Shown one piece after another: positions 12,070 to 25,440 of a DNA stretch of 64,000 bases. Below the pieces are notes generated by a model that made no database searches, was not told the DNA's origin, and saw nothing but the letters and a program-made list of their open reading frames with translations. Location: NCBI GenBank assembly GCA_036897095.1, contig JAYMSP010000006.1, positions 62,001 to 126,000 on the forward strand, read 5' to 3'. The translations under genes were made by a program, and so were the position numbers. Positions within the stretch are counted from its first letter, which is position 1. Every line of letters starts with the position of its first letter. This DNA is from Plantago elongata (lineage: Eukaryota; Streptophyta; Magnoliopsida; Lamiales; Plantaginaceae).

Positions 12070-15000
12070 ATGGAATTTCCATTTCCATTTCTATTTCCAT
12101 TTCTCACATTTATGTGCCTGATTCCATCCATTTTATCCCAAGTTACAGGTACAATCTAACACTCAGCTCTTCTTCTTTGAACAAATATTCAATCTCTTGA
12201 ACATAACATGAACATGGACTTGACAAGTATGCAGATTTCATCAGCATAGACTGTGGAGCAAGAACCAACTACACCGATAACTCGACCGGCCTATCATGGA
12301 TCTCAGACTCTCACCTCACAGGTCAAGGCTCACCAGTAACAGTAGAAAGCACAAATGTAAGCTCAGTACAGTACCAAACTCGGAGAGATTTTCCAACAGA
12401 CAGCAACAAGTACTGCTACACTCTACCTACAGAACAACGAAGGCGGTACCTTGTTCGTGCAACGTTCCTGTATGGTAACATCGGAGGAACGTATCCCAAG
12501 TTTCAGCTTTACATGGATGCAACAAAGTGGGCTACAGTCACTGTTATGGAAGCTTCTAGAGTTTATAAGGAGGAAATGATCATCAGGGCACCTGCTGAGT
12601 CTATCAGTGTGTGTTTGTGCTGTTCCACGACGGGTTCGCCGTTTATTTCCACGCTCGAAATGCGGCCTTTGAATCTGTCCATGTATGCGACGGATTACGA
12701 AGATGTTTTTTACATGAAAGTGGCTCAGAGGATCAATTTTGGCGCTCAGACACTAGCTGATATAAGGTACTGAAGTGAGTCATAGGAAAACAAACCGGTT
12801 TTTCCTTAGCATTAGGCCAAATTTTGGGTTTTTCGCAGGTCCAACACTAGGATACACAATTACACACCTTATGTTTTAATTAGTCCTGTTTTTTTGGTAT
12901 AAGTGGAGTTGCTGATTTACTACTATTTATGTTTATCATTTCTGCTGTGTGATCTTCATTTTTGGTGTTTACTAGGTATCCAGATGATCCATATGATCGA
13001 ATATGGGAGTCGGATCTCGCCAGGCGGCCTAATTTCTTGGTTGGGGCGGCTCCAGGGACAGAGAGAATCAACACGACGGAGAACATAAATGTGAACACGA
13101 GAGAGTATCCGCCTGTTAAAGTAATGCAAACTGCAGTTGTTGGGACAAGAGGAAGCTTAACTTACCGGTTAAATCTGGAGGACTTTCCTGCTAATGCACG
13201 AGGTTACGCGTACTTTGCTGAGATTGAAGATCTGGGAGTGAATGAGACCAGGAAGTTTAAAATGGAGCAACCTTACATGCCTGACTATAGTAATGCTGTT
13301 GTTAATATAGCAGAGAACGCAATGGGAAGTTATACTCTTTACGAACCGAGTTACATGAATGTGACATTGGATTTCGTGTTGTCTTTCTCGTTTGTGAAAA
13401 CAAGGGATTCTACACTAGGACCATTATTGAATGCTATGGAGATATGCAGATATGTTCAGATTTCTGCCAAGACAGATGACCAAGACGGTAAGCTAAACTG
13501 AACGGTACTGTTAGATTAAACACTTCTAGGACTTTGATTTTTAGGTGACTTAAAAGTTCTGTTCCTTTGACATGGAAGTGAGTAATCTCAATGCCTTACG
13601 TTCTATGACGGATGAAATTGGCTTGACGGAAGATCGTGGTGATCCTTGTTTGCCTACAAACTGGGAATGGGTGGCTTGTAGCTCAACTTCACCACCAAGA
13701 ATAACCAAAATGTGAGTTCGCTACATTCTGTATAATGTACTCACTAGCTAGTGAGACATATACGTCACACTGTAGCGACTTAAGGTATTATACTCGATAC
13801 TTACTACTTGAAACAGTATCCTGTCAGGTAAGAATTTGAGAGGAAGCATTCCACCACAGATTAAGAACATGGAAGGATTGACTGAGCTGTAAGAAAGATC
13901 CAACTGCTAGTACTTGAATTCCTTCGGAATTAAGCTTGATAGAAGGAATTCTGATCTTTACTTTCTGTACAGATGGTTGGATGGAAACTCACTCACTGGA
14001 TCAATACCTGACATGAGTAACCTTGTCAATTTGCAAATATTGTAAGCTCTCCACTAAACCAATTGAAACTGTTAACCCGAATCAGGAAGCAGTTCATTTT
14101 TTTCTTCAATGCCTCGTTGAAACTTTATATAAAATGCAGGCATCTAGAGAACAACCAGCTCACAGGGCCTTTACCATCATATCTGGGTAGCTTGCCAAAC
14201 TTGCAAGAATTGTACGTGGTAATCTGGATAGTTTTGTTTTTCATAGTTGATGGAGCTAAACTGGTCTATACCTATTAACATTGTTGGATGTTTTCTGAAG
14301 CTTAAAGCCATTTCACTGTGTAACCATATTAAGCATGGTTGTTGGTTGTTATTTGGTTGTTGGCAGGCACATACAGAACAACTCTTTATCCGGTGAACTG
14401 CCTCCGCAATTGTTAAGAGGAAACTTAACTTTTAGGTCAGTATTTTTTGACATCATGAACTCTTGGTTTTACTCAAGATTCGCGTCATCTTAGTTTTCAG
14501 AACAATGTTCTGCAATCTGCATTTTAACTAGACTGGTACTTGAAAATTGTTGAAGGCCAAATGCAAAGATACGATTCATGCTTTCACTCTGTACTTCATC
14601 TCTGAATCAACAATTACAACATAAAGAAAATTCCATATGTAGCATGTAATAAGAACCACGTCTACTTTAAAGAACTGAGAAAACAATATCAAGCCCAACT
14701 GCATACATTCTTATCACTGAGAAAGTGAGAACTAAACTTGCAATTGGGATATTTTTGCATTATCAATTCTTCATCAGTATGTACTTTTCTGTTCTAGTTA
14801 CGGAGGTAATCTTCATCTTAGACCAGTGGGGAAAACGCATACCAGATTAATTGTTGGAACTTCAGTCGGAGTATTGGTGTTTCTCTTTGTCTTACTAGCC
14901 ATTTCAGGCCTTCTACTATTTCGCTACTATCGTAAAAAAGCAACTTCACGGAGGAAGAATACAGGTTTGTGCACTTACACTTCAAAGATAGTAATACATC

Positions 15001-17058
15001 CTTATAGCATTTGGCCTACCAGAAACTTTATTTTAAGCTTATTTCGTTCTTAAATGTTCTGTCGCCTTAAAAACAGGCAACACATGGAGCACCAGGCCAC
15101 TGACAGCCTATTCAGCTGGAAGAGGTGGATCTATAAGAGATGAGGGCATTGCATACTACATTCCACTAGCAGAGTTAGAAGAAGCCACAAACAACTTCTC
15201 AAAGCAAATTGGGAAAGGAAGTTTTGGACCGGTATATTATGGGAAAATAAAAGATGGAAAGGAGGTTGCTGTGAAAAGTATGGCTGATTCATCTAGTCAT
15301 GGGACCAAACAGTTTGTCACGGAGGTGCTCGCTTATTGATCTATCCTGTCATATTGATGATTTTGCTCATTAGAAGTTATCCCAAAGTTCATATACTCTC
15401 CGAAAAATCAAGAATAATACAAACAATCCACAAGTTTGCAGTAAAATTCAAGAAAGCATGTCTAAACACACAGCATTTATGTTCTGAGCATTTAGGCCTG
15501 TCTGAAATCCAACTATCGAAGCAGATATATTTAAAATCAGTAATATATCAGTAATCTTTGCATTAAAGTATCAGGATCGCATATAAGTTTCACAAGATTA
15601 AGTATGCTATAGTACCAGAACATCTCATGTCTATTTGAGATTACTAACTCATATAACTGTATAATAATACTTATAGGTTGCACTCTTATCCCGCATCCAT
15701 CACAGAAATTTGGTTCCTTTGATTGGATACTGCGAGGAAGTGCATCAGCGCATGCTTGTCTATGAGTACATGCACAATGGGACCTTGCGTGATCACATAC
15801 ATGGTTTGAACTATGAACCTGCAGTGCAGTTGTAAGTTTAGGTATTTATAGAAAAAAAAGAGATATTAACATTAAATTGTACAGGTTCTGACAGCCGAAA
15901 ACACCTAGACTGGCCAGCACGTCTTAGAATAGCTGAAGATGCAGCCAAAGGTTGGTCTTTACCACTTGATTTTCTTAATGCAGTTTTATCCAAACATGTT
16001 TGTATCAAGAAATGGAAATTCTACAGGCCTGGAGTATTTACACACTGGATGCAATCCTAGTATTATTCACCGAGATGTCAAAACAAGCAACATTCTGCTA
16101 GATATAAATATGAGAGCAAAGGTATCAGATTTTGGACTGTCGAGACAAGCTGAAGAAGACTTGACACACGTATCAAGCGTGGCACGAGGAACAGTAGGCT
16201 ACCTTGATCCAGAGTAAGGACGACTAACTATACTACTATGCATTATACTTCAAAAAGTTCGACTCATGAAACAGACAATAATTCTCTTACCATACAAGGT
16301 ACTACGCGAATCAACAGTTGACTGAGAAAAGTGACGTATATAGTTTTGGGGTAGTTCTCCTAGAACTTATATCTGGGAGAAAACCTGTTTCAACAGAGGA
16401 ATTTGGTGCTGACTGGAGCATTGTTCACTGGGTAAGCTCTCAGATGATCACCATATTGTTCATAGTAAACATTAAGGCCTAACAAGTTCACTAAATTAAT
16501 TCTGTCAAACTCAAGTTCTGGAGGATTTTATTGACAGAAATCTTGACATAGCTGACAAATTAATGCAAGAAATTTGCTGGTTTCTTATGTAATTACTCAA
16601 ATTGCCAGGATCAGAACTGTTTCATGGTCTGAAAAAAAAAAAGATTCAATTTACTTAGTATTGCTCTATGTATGTGCAACTGGACAGAGCTCGATGGCTA
16701 ATGATAAGAGTACTTAATTAATTATTTCATGTTCTTGTAATAGGCAAGGTCATTGATCCGGAAAGGAGATGTGATTAGCATCATAGACCCTACACTAACA
16801 GGAGAGGTGAAAATCGAATCAATATGGAGAATAGCAGAAGTTGCAATACAGTGTGTTGAACAGCACAGCTTCTCCAGGCCAAGAATGCAAGAGATTTTAA
16901 CAGCCATACAGGACGCAATAAAGATTGAGAAGGGAACGGATTCGTCAGTAACTAGTAGTTCAAGAGCACAGTCCTCTAGGAAAACACTTCTATCAAGCTT
17001 TCTTGAACTGCAGAGCCCAGACATTTCCAGTGGATCATTAGTCCCCTCTGCTAGATAA
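12070..17058 (+). CDS. Malectin-like/LRR receptor kinase, At1g67720 type
   Basis: Plasma-membrane receptor-like kinase of the LRR-I (malectin-like) class; ligand unknown. Fifteen coding exons join in frame to 900 aa: 12070-12148, 12235-12766, 12976-13487, 13579-13711, 13817-13888, 13973-14041, 14140-14211, 14367-14435, 14798-14964, 15077-15324, 15677-15803, 15885-15950, 16027-16213, 16299-16431, 16744-17058. Order: signal peptide (1-24), malectin-like region (about 27-348) with the family string [13 protein letters not shown], short LRRs (about 394-486), transmembrane helix (505-528), kinase. Kinase motifs are complete: glycine loop [11 protein letters not shown] (588-598), VAVK Lys609, HRD 704-706, DFG 724-726, GTVGYLDPE. 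This is an RD kinase, so probably active. The tail [19 protein letters not shown] matches the Arabidopsis protein as I remember it. The donor at 15804 (GTTTGA) is weak but restores frame and homology. Confidence 0.92.
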
Positions 17059-17733
17059 ATAAATATCTTATGGTTTTCGACTTTTCACAATGAAATGCTA
17101 ATAGTCAGTACAGCTTAAAGCCTAACTATACAGTTCAAATACTCAGGTTTTACATTAATGCTGCCAACTTTTAGGGAATGCTTAATGTAAATTTTCATGC
17201 ATTACATTGCCAGTATCTATAAACATGTAACTTAAATTTTCTGGGTAGTATATATGCAAATGCAGATATCTAACATTTTTGTGGACAATGCGGAATATTC
17301 TTAGGCTAAATCAAAGCACTCTTTTCTGATTGCATATATAACTGATCATTCTCACTTAAATTGGGGTGGTGAGACATATACCGTCCCAAGTTTGCTTTGC
17401 CTGTAACTTTAATTAATTCAGTGCACAATTACCACTTGTGTCATATTTAAACTCATGACATTTTTATTCATATTTCATTTTGATAGTTTGACCAATTTAG
17501 GATTGTAGTAAGAACTAAGAATAAAGTCTATCGACCATGTTGATCCTGACCTTTCTCTAGCCACGACACAACTCTATGGACATTGAGATTCATAGATGGT
17601 TGGAGTCTAACGGGTACCAGAGAAAGAAGACGGCATTGGAGTTAGATAAAAAATAAATAAATAAATAAATAAAGAAGTAAGAGACCGATTGATAGAAAAT
17701 GTGTTTTATCCGGTCAAAACACATGTGTGATTT
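17059..17733. other. 3' flank of receptor kinase gene
   Basis: AT-rich sequence that should hold the kinase 3' untranslated region. There is a short AAAT-type microsatellite near 17650-17672. No gene is supported. Confidence 0.5.
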
Positions 17734-18972
17734 GGGTATGTGTTTGAGAGTGTGGTTTAGTAAGTTTAATCGGGAAACACAATGTTTGGTTCACAGTTTG
17801 ATAGTTATTTTGATATGTATTTCGAAATGCAAGTAGCTGTTTGGTACGATTATGAAATATGATTGTGGTTGTGTTTCAGCCACTTGCATTGTAAATGACT
17901 AAAATACCATTAATTTTTTTAGTTGTTTTCAAGTTGTTTGGTTGAAACGAGATATGTATGTTTATCAATGAGTTTTGTAATTGTTTTTTATAAAATATTT
18001 TATAGTTTGTATTTGTAATGTAATGTATTAAATGAATGATTTGTCTTGAATATTTTTAATGTAATTATGTTTTTAAAAAAATTTATAGTTTTTATTTGTA
18101 ATGTATTAAATGAATGGTTGGCCTTGAATATTTTTATTATTTTAATTTTAAAAAATAAAAAATGCATTATATACATGAAAATTAAATTTGAATTAGATAG
18201 TTGTTAGAAAAAATCGAAGACGTGAGAAATTAATCACCCACTTAATCAGTGATACTTCATTTTGTAAAATATTATAATATGGACGCATATAAAATTATCA
18301 TATAGTATAATCAGGGGCGGAGCTAGGGATAAAAATAACGTGTAATTTATTAAAAATTGTAAAAATTTGATTGAAAATTTACACTACTTATACCGAAAAA
18401 CACTATACATCATCGCCATAAATCTCAGTCTTTACAAACTAAAAGTTTAAATATACTCTATAAAAGTAAAATTTCAGTAGTATGCACGATAAAAGTTGAA
18501 ATTTTTATGAGATTATGTATCAAAAAATATTATATATACAATCAAAAGTGCGAGATCGGATGTGGCTGGAGATACGCTTAGTCTAAATAGTGGCTCCGCC
18601 CTTCAGTATGATACTATGATGGCACAACATTGAAATGCAACAAAATTGGAGTAAGTACAAGAATTCAAGGGATTAAAATATTTAATTTTAAAGTAATTTT
18701 GATACTATCATTATAAAGATATGTTCAAGGGTGAGAAATGTAAATTCATTTGATAAATTGCGGGTAAAATAGACAATTTGTGTGTACTGAAAAACACACT
18801 CAACGGCGTGTTTCGGTTGTGGAGTGATTTCGAAACACACCGTCGAGTGTGTTTTGCACGGAGTCCCGGCGGACTAGCAAGTATGTTTCAAAATCCGATT
18901 TTAGTACTAAACAACGTGTTTTTGCCCGATCAACCATTAAAAATCCAAAATACAGCACTACCAATCACTCCC
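17734..18972. mobile_element. Degenerate TIR element, about 1.2 kb, with a hAT-like MITE inside it
   Basis: The ends are inverted and similar over roughly 60 bases: the left end GGGTATGTGTTTGAGAGTG and then TTTAATCGGG with AAACACAATG matches the reverse complement of the right end, GGGAGTGATTGGTAGTG and then TTGATCGGG with AAACACGTTG. There is no clear target duplication and no coding region. A younger hAT-like MITE (18312-18604) sits inside. It probably belongs to a non-autonomous DNA transposon family; the superfamily is unassigned. Confidence 0.45.
18312..18604. mobile_element. hAT-like MITE, 293 bp
   Basis: Termini CAGGGGCGGAGCTA (18312-18325) and TGGCTCCGCCCTTC (18591-18604) are inverted repeats, 11 of 14 matching. 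The flanks AGTATAAT (18304-18311) and AGTATGAT (18605-18612) match at 7 of 8 bases, the 8-bp duplication expected of hAT elements. CAGGGGCGGAGC ends are common on plant hAT-type MITEs (from memory). No ORF. Confidence 0.75.
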
Positions 18973-19569
18973 TAAGAATCTTTTAAAATTAGGGAATATA
19001 AGCAAACGAACACTACGACTTGTTTACCACTAGCTCTTCAGTTAACCTTTCAGCTCAATAATTTTTTTTAATAAAAAACTTATTAATTGAACGCGCAACT
19101 TTTTAAAAAAGCTAGCTGATTTGATAAGTTAGCTGATTTGTGAAGCTAATCAAATTACATTATTAAAAAAAAATACCTGATAAGTACCAATTACTTTTTT
19201 AGCTAGTTTTAATAAATATGGTCTAAGCATTTTTATTTAGTTTTGGACTGTGTACCTCCCATAACATAATTTTATGGTTCTAACTAATTTTAATTTATGA
19301 ATATATGCTAGTAATATCTTTATTAATTAATTATAAAATTAATATATTATATTTTATAAATTGGCTTGTATATTAATTTTTAGAAACATAAACAATCGAC
19401 CCTCATACCCGACACGTATAAATTAGTTTCGCGTATAAAACTACTCGTATTAAAATTGTTTTAGGGAAATACCTTGGAGGGTTCCCGACACTAACAAAAC
19501 AGAGCGAAGCAAAAACAGTAGTACCAATAGCAAAGCCCTTGAGCGCCACAACAGAGTCGAGCTGAAACA
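18973..19569. other. AT-rich promoter-side spacer of the lysine-rich gene
   Basis: A low-complexity stretch with repeated AGCTGATTTG(A) strings near 19110-19145 that may be a MITE remnant. The last ~80 bases are probably the 5' leader of the next gene. No gene is supported. Confidence 0.4.
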
Positions 19570-22500
19570 ATGTGGAAAAGGCGCCGTCCGGTGGATTCCG
19601 CCGTCTCCCCAACAGAAACGCCGGTTTTGGACACGGTGTTCATCGACACCAGCCTGGGTACCCACTTCGTTATGGTAGCCTCTTCTACTGAAACCGTTTC
19701 CGATTTCAAAAGTAAGTTTTACTCTCATGAAATTAACATTCTCTTCTTCAACTTTCCTATTACACTATTATTTCTGTTATCGATGTTACTATTTTTGCCT
19801 GATATATGCATTTCTAATTGCAATTAGGAAAATTACTAGTTATCGATAGGCTGTTTTCATAGTACTGTACCTATGGTTTTGAGATTTCTGTTGCTTTGGT
19901 ATTATGTGATAGATAAGCTCTGATTTGATGTTTCTGTTGTTTTCTGATTGAACTGCTCATTTGGATTTATTGTTTTGTTTGTAGAGAGAATTGCAGTAGA
20001 GCATAAACGGTGTTATCCGGAGACTGGAGAAATAACGATTCATTCGTTGAAGGTATGTTTGTTTTTTTGAAGAGTATGCTATGTCTAATGGAGTACAATA
20101 TGCTGATATGTTTGTTGTGACCTGTTTAGGTGAAGCGCGGAGAGAATTTTTATCATCTTCTGGATGTTTTGTTTCTTTACAGTGTGTTTCATCGGGTGGA
20201 AGGGGATAAGTTTATAGCGGTTGATTGTTCTAGTACTCCAGCTGACAACTTGAACCAGAGATCCTCGGATCATGGAGAAATGAGTGCAATTTGCCCTGTG
20301 GATGGGGTGCCTACACCGGTATTGCCCTTGGTGGATGTTGAAAAATCTTCCAAGAAGGTTATTAAGTTTAAAGGCAATAGTTCTTTACCTGAGAATTCCA
20401 CTGAATCTCATGAAAAGAAGAAGAAGAAGAAGCGGAATTCCACTGATTCTCATGAAAAGAAGAAGCGGAATTCCACTGTATCTCATGAAAAGAAGAAGAA
20501 GAAGCGTAAATTGAATCACTGTGAAGATGTGTCTCGAAGATCGAATGTTGAAGTAGTTGTCAACGCGAGTCATGAATCACCTGTTGAGAGGACTGACTAT
20601 GGTAATATAATGGTTAATGCAGTCAAAGCTCGAGAAATTGAGATTGGTTATGAGCAGCAAGAAAGTTTGATAAATAAATTTTCTGAAGTGGCAGTTGTGA
20701 TGAATGACCATTCTTCCAATGGGGTTTTATTTGATGAAAAGACTGATAGAAAGGAAGTGGAGAGTGTTTTTCCTAATGATTCTGTAGCTGGCCAGTCTCA
20801 GGATAAATATGGCAGTAGCATTCCAACTGATCTGTTGGAGGGTGTTCATATCGATGAACCAATTCTTTCAGCTAAATTGGTTGAAAATACTGGTATGAGA
20901 CAATGTATGAAATCTGATGGCAATAAGAAGGGAAAGAAAGCCAAGAAAACACCTGTGAAAATCCAGGATTCATCAGATTTGAAGGTGGAGAATAGGAAAG
21001 CTGAGGGTGTTGAGGGAAGCTATATAGCTGGTGCAGCAGAAAAAAGTGAAGTAGGAGTCATTGTTGATTCTCCAGTGCTCTTACATTGTGAAAGGACATC
21101 AGAGGCTGTGTTGAAGAATGTGATAGATGAGGATGATATGTCCATAAAATATGGAAACGAACTTGTTCCAAATGATCAGGCTGATCATTTGGATCTTGTA
21201 GAGATTAATAATAGTGTTACATTGGATGATGCTAATGTTGATGGGAACAGGAAGAGAGAGAAAGCTCAGGCAGATCAGGATGCATCAACCTTGGAACAAG
21301 AGGCTGCAACATGTGAGAGTTTAGAGGGAACACTTGATCCTGCTACAGCAGAAAAGTGTATCGAGAAGTCTCAAAAGCTTCTAATCTCCGATGGAAGGAA
21401 ACCTGAACCTGTAAATCAAAAGTTTGAAGATGAACTTGGGAAAGATGCCCGGAATGATCATTCAAGGGGCAACAGAGAATCAACTATTTCAGCCAGAGTG
21501 ATGGATACCAGTGCTGGAATGCAGGAAGGCAAATCTGTTATCAAGAAGATGAATAAATCTAAGAAAAAAGATGTGGCGTGTGCTACTGCTACGGTGGAAA
21601 AGAGTGTTGAGAACTTTCAACTCATGTTTAGTTCTGATGAAAGGAACGAGGACACCATGTTGTGGAGCGAAAAACCTGAGTTTGTAACCCAGAAATCTGA
21701 AAATGAACCTGGTAGAGATGCTCCAGTTGAACAAGATAACATCATTGGATCCAATCTCCCAGCCAGTGTGCTGGATACTGGTGACAAGATGGAAAATGCC
21801 AAATCCAATGGTAGAAAGAGAAAGAAATCTAAGAAGAAAGGTGGGAAAATTCAGGACGCATCAGATGCAGAGGATGAGACTAGAAAAAGTGGATTTGTTG
21901 AACCATGTCCTGAAGCTTGTAATACCAAACAGAAGGAAGATGGGAGCCACCCAACTCTAGGCCCCAATATTGAGGGAGGGCGTGCTCCTGCTACCACAGA
22001 AAAGAATATTGAGAGCTTTCAAATGATATTAGCTTCTGATGGAAGGAAAGAGGACACTGTGCTGGAAACTGAAAATCCTGAGTCTTTTACCCGAAAATCT
22101 GAAAATGATCTTGATAACATTGTTCCAACTGAACACTCAGAGGGCATCAGAGAATCAACTATTTCAGCCAGAGTGATGGATACCAGTGCCGGAATGCAGG
22201 TGCGCAAATCTGCTGTCAAGAAGAGAAAGAAATCTAAGAAAGGTGGGAAAATTCAGGACGCATTAGATGCAGTGGATGTGACTAGAAAAAGTGGATTTGT
22301 TGAACCATGTCCTGAAGCTTGTAATACCGAACAGAAGGAAGTTGGGAGCCACCCAACTCTAGGCCCCAATATTGAGGTAATGCGTGCTCCTGCTACTACA
22401 GAAAAAAATATTGACAACTTTCAAATGATGTTAGCTTCTGATGGAAGGAAAGAGGACTCTGTGCTGGAAAGTGAAAATCCCGAGTCTTATACCCGGAAAT

Positions 22501-24496
22501 CTGAAATTGATCTTGATAACATTGTTCCAACTGAACATTCAGAGGGCATCAGGGAGTCCTTTCCTTCAGCCGGAGTGGTGGATATCCCTAACAGGATACA
22601 AGATGCCAAATCTGTTGGTAAGAAGAAGAGAAAGAAATCTAAGAAGAAAGGTCCAAGAATTCAGGACGCATCATGTGTAGAGGATAAGACCAAAGGTAAA
22701 TCTAATGAACCATGTGCTGTAGCTTGTACTACGAAAGAAAAGGAAGATGGAAGTCGTCCATCTCTAGGCCAGAATAAGGAAGTGGTACTGCCATCATATA
22801 GTAAGACATCAGACTGCATAGATGCAGAATTGTTGCAGAAAGCAACAGAATCTTTACCCAATTTGCCAGCAAATAATGTTGTCGGGGTAGAAAATATAGT
22901 TGACAGCATTAGGAAGAGAAAGAAGGGGGAAGATACGGATGTTAGTGTGGTGAAGTCATCAATGGAGAAAATCAGTGGTGAAATGCCTTTAACTGAGCAA
23001 TACTTGACTAGTTCCGTGCACATTGGACGGCAGCAGGCACATGATTCCTCATCCCAGGTTACTCCTGATAACATGGAAGAAAAAGTTGACACTGAGCATG
23101 GCCCCACTGCTCAAGAAATTAATTTCAGGCAGTACTTTGTACATGATCAAAACCAGCAAAAAGGCACTTCTAGTGACAATGTGAAAGTTTCAAGCAAGTC
23201 CAACGGTGAGATGAAAACCGGAAAGAATGTGAAAGAAAGCAGTTTCTCTTCTACCAACACAGAGATGAAGACTCCACGAGCAGTGATAGGAAAATTAGGA
23301 ACCATGAAACAGGATAGCCACCATGTAAATTCTATTAATAACAAGATGATGTCAGTGAAGCCTCAACAAAATAAGAGCATTCTTGCAAAATCAGGAGCAA
23401 AGTATCTGGATAATGGTGGAGGAAATTCAATTAAGAAGATATCGATGAAGACTCCAAATAAGAATAGCATGCTTAAAAAATCAGGGTCAATCTTCCAGGG
23501 AAATAGTGATGATGATTCTGGGGATGAAACTGGAGCTGTTCATCCAGATGCAAGTACCCGTGCTCCATCAGATGGTTCATCACAGTCTGTTGATTCAGAA
23601 GGGGAAAGTGAGTTGAGTGAAAGTACGTTATAAACTAGCTATGAATTCAACCTTGTCTGGAAGGACAATTACTTCATAAATCCTCATCTTATATACTCTG
23701 TTCCTTTCTTTTATCTAGTGTTAATGTAATTGCTGATGCTTACATTTCCTGTGCTTTTGCGATTAATGTGTATTTCAACTCACAGGATCCCATGATGGGA
23801 AAGGAAGATCTGCTGGCGGCGTAGAGTCTACACTGGAGTAAGTCTTCTGTACTCATTTTGTATAAGCTCACCCTCCACTATTATAAAAGGTGCAGATATT
23901 GTGACTATTGCTTATTTAGATATAAAAAAAGGTTTTCTTGCACTCTGCTTTTGCAAAATCCTGAAAGAGGTGTGGTAAACCTCTCAAGGAGGATAATTGC
24001 ATGCTTTTGCAAACAAAAGGAGTCTTATATGTACCTGTGATTCACAAGTAGTTCAATGCCCCCCAACAAAGAGCTGACGGATCTTCGGTTAGATGAATCA
24101 CCCAAAGAGTTTAACAATATATGATATGGAAAATATAATGGGAGGTGAATATAATTAACTTTCATTGCAAAATGTTTACCATTTGCCGTTTTGGTTGTAG
24201 TCAGGACTTTATTCTATTGTAACTATAAAATGAAGCTGACCATTCACTTTCTTCGCAAAACCTTCATCATGAGCCACTCTTAATGGTAGTCGGGATTTAG
24301 TACTACCAAATATAGTACCAGTTAACTCTAAAATGAAACTGAACACTCTTGTGATGTTTCTTGCAACAGTCCTGATGATTTCTCAATCAAAATGATTGTA
24401 AGAAGCTCTAATCAGTTCAAGAAGGCGAAGCTTCAAGCCTCACAAAGTGAACCCGAGCTAGATGAATCGCTTCTTGATACTCAGCCCTACCCATGA
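19570..24496 (+). CDS. Lysine-rich repeat protein with ubiquitin-like N-terminus, function unknown
   Basis: Five coding exons join in frame to 1293 aa: 19570-19711, 19985-20052, 20130-23622, 23786-23837, 24370-24496. Residues about 17-95, from DTVFIDTSLGTHFVMVASS to the region around DKFIAVDCSS, look like a compact beta-rich domain. The layout of short strands and VSDFKKRIAVEH suggests a ubiquitin-like fold (inference). The rest is acidic and lysine-rich, probably disordered, with many KKKKKK/RKRKKSKKKG blocks that could serve as nuclear or nucleolar localisation signals. A unit of about 134 aa recurs around residues 640, 775 and 911, each marked by KSKK-GGKIQDA, SGFVEPCPEACNT and DGRKED strings. 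The C-terminus ends MIVRSSNQFKKAKLQASQS...TQPYP. No catalytic motif is visible. I know similar uncharacterised plant proteins but no function. Gene structure is firm; role is unknown. Confidence 0.85.
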
Positions 24497-25440
24497 GTAC
24501 AAAAGCGAACAGGTGGAACTCTTGTTTTATTCCTCCAGTTACTTATTTGCCGAAACTGAGTGGCAATTTTGCCATAACCAATCCGCTCGTAAGAATGAAT
24601 ACTTTTGATGTGTTGCTTGAAACCCCCTTGTTATAATTATAAACTGCTGTATGGAGATGGATTAAACAGGCATAGTTCTCTCGGAGAATTTTAATTAGAA
24701 GAGGTCGGTGTTGATCTTCACTTTCACGTTGTTAGAATGTTTTGGTAGTACTGCAGCCCTCTGGCCAGATTACAGCTTTTGCTAGTTCTGAAAGTGAACG
24801 CAAAACTAAATTACTACACACTGTATGGTTCGTCTTAGTTCTTGTCATTCCTTTGGATTGAATGTTTGCTTAAATTAGTTGATAGACTTGGTGCATTGAA
24901 GATTGTTACTTTCATGATATGATTGCATTTCACATGTTAACTAAAACCACAATATTGCAAAACTGAACGCTAACAGTTAAATTTAAACTTATTTGATCCA
25001 ATTTACGAAGCAAAAAGTATATTGTTAGTGAGATTTCTTGAACGTCAGTGTCCCCGGACCAATTTGGACCTCTTAAGGAGCTTCCTAGCAAACCCCACCG
25101 GGCATCAGAGTGCGTTCAATCTCTACAAATATATCTGGCTACAGTGCATGATCAAACATGTTCCAAAGCTAAAAGATAAACGTCTCATTATTATATATGG
25201 CCGGTGATGAAAACAAGTTCTATACCCACTGTAACATATACTTTATTTTAGAAATGTAGTAATAAAACTATTCAAAGGAGCATTTTATAAATCAACTATA
25301 AAATCACAACATAGATGCATCAAACGGTACAGATATTAATTGTTGAATGCAAGTTCATTTTCATGTGTTTTTTTCTGCAATCAGAAGCTTAGTTCTACCA
25401 TAGAATTCATCATCCCTTTTGACAATATTTGTCTCGATTA
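24497..25440. other. Spacer after the lysine-rich gene
   Basis: Probably holds the 3' untranslated region in its first few hundred bases. The remainder is AT-rich; no gene or clear repeat was recognised. Confidence 0.4.
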
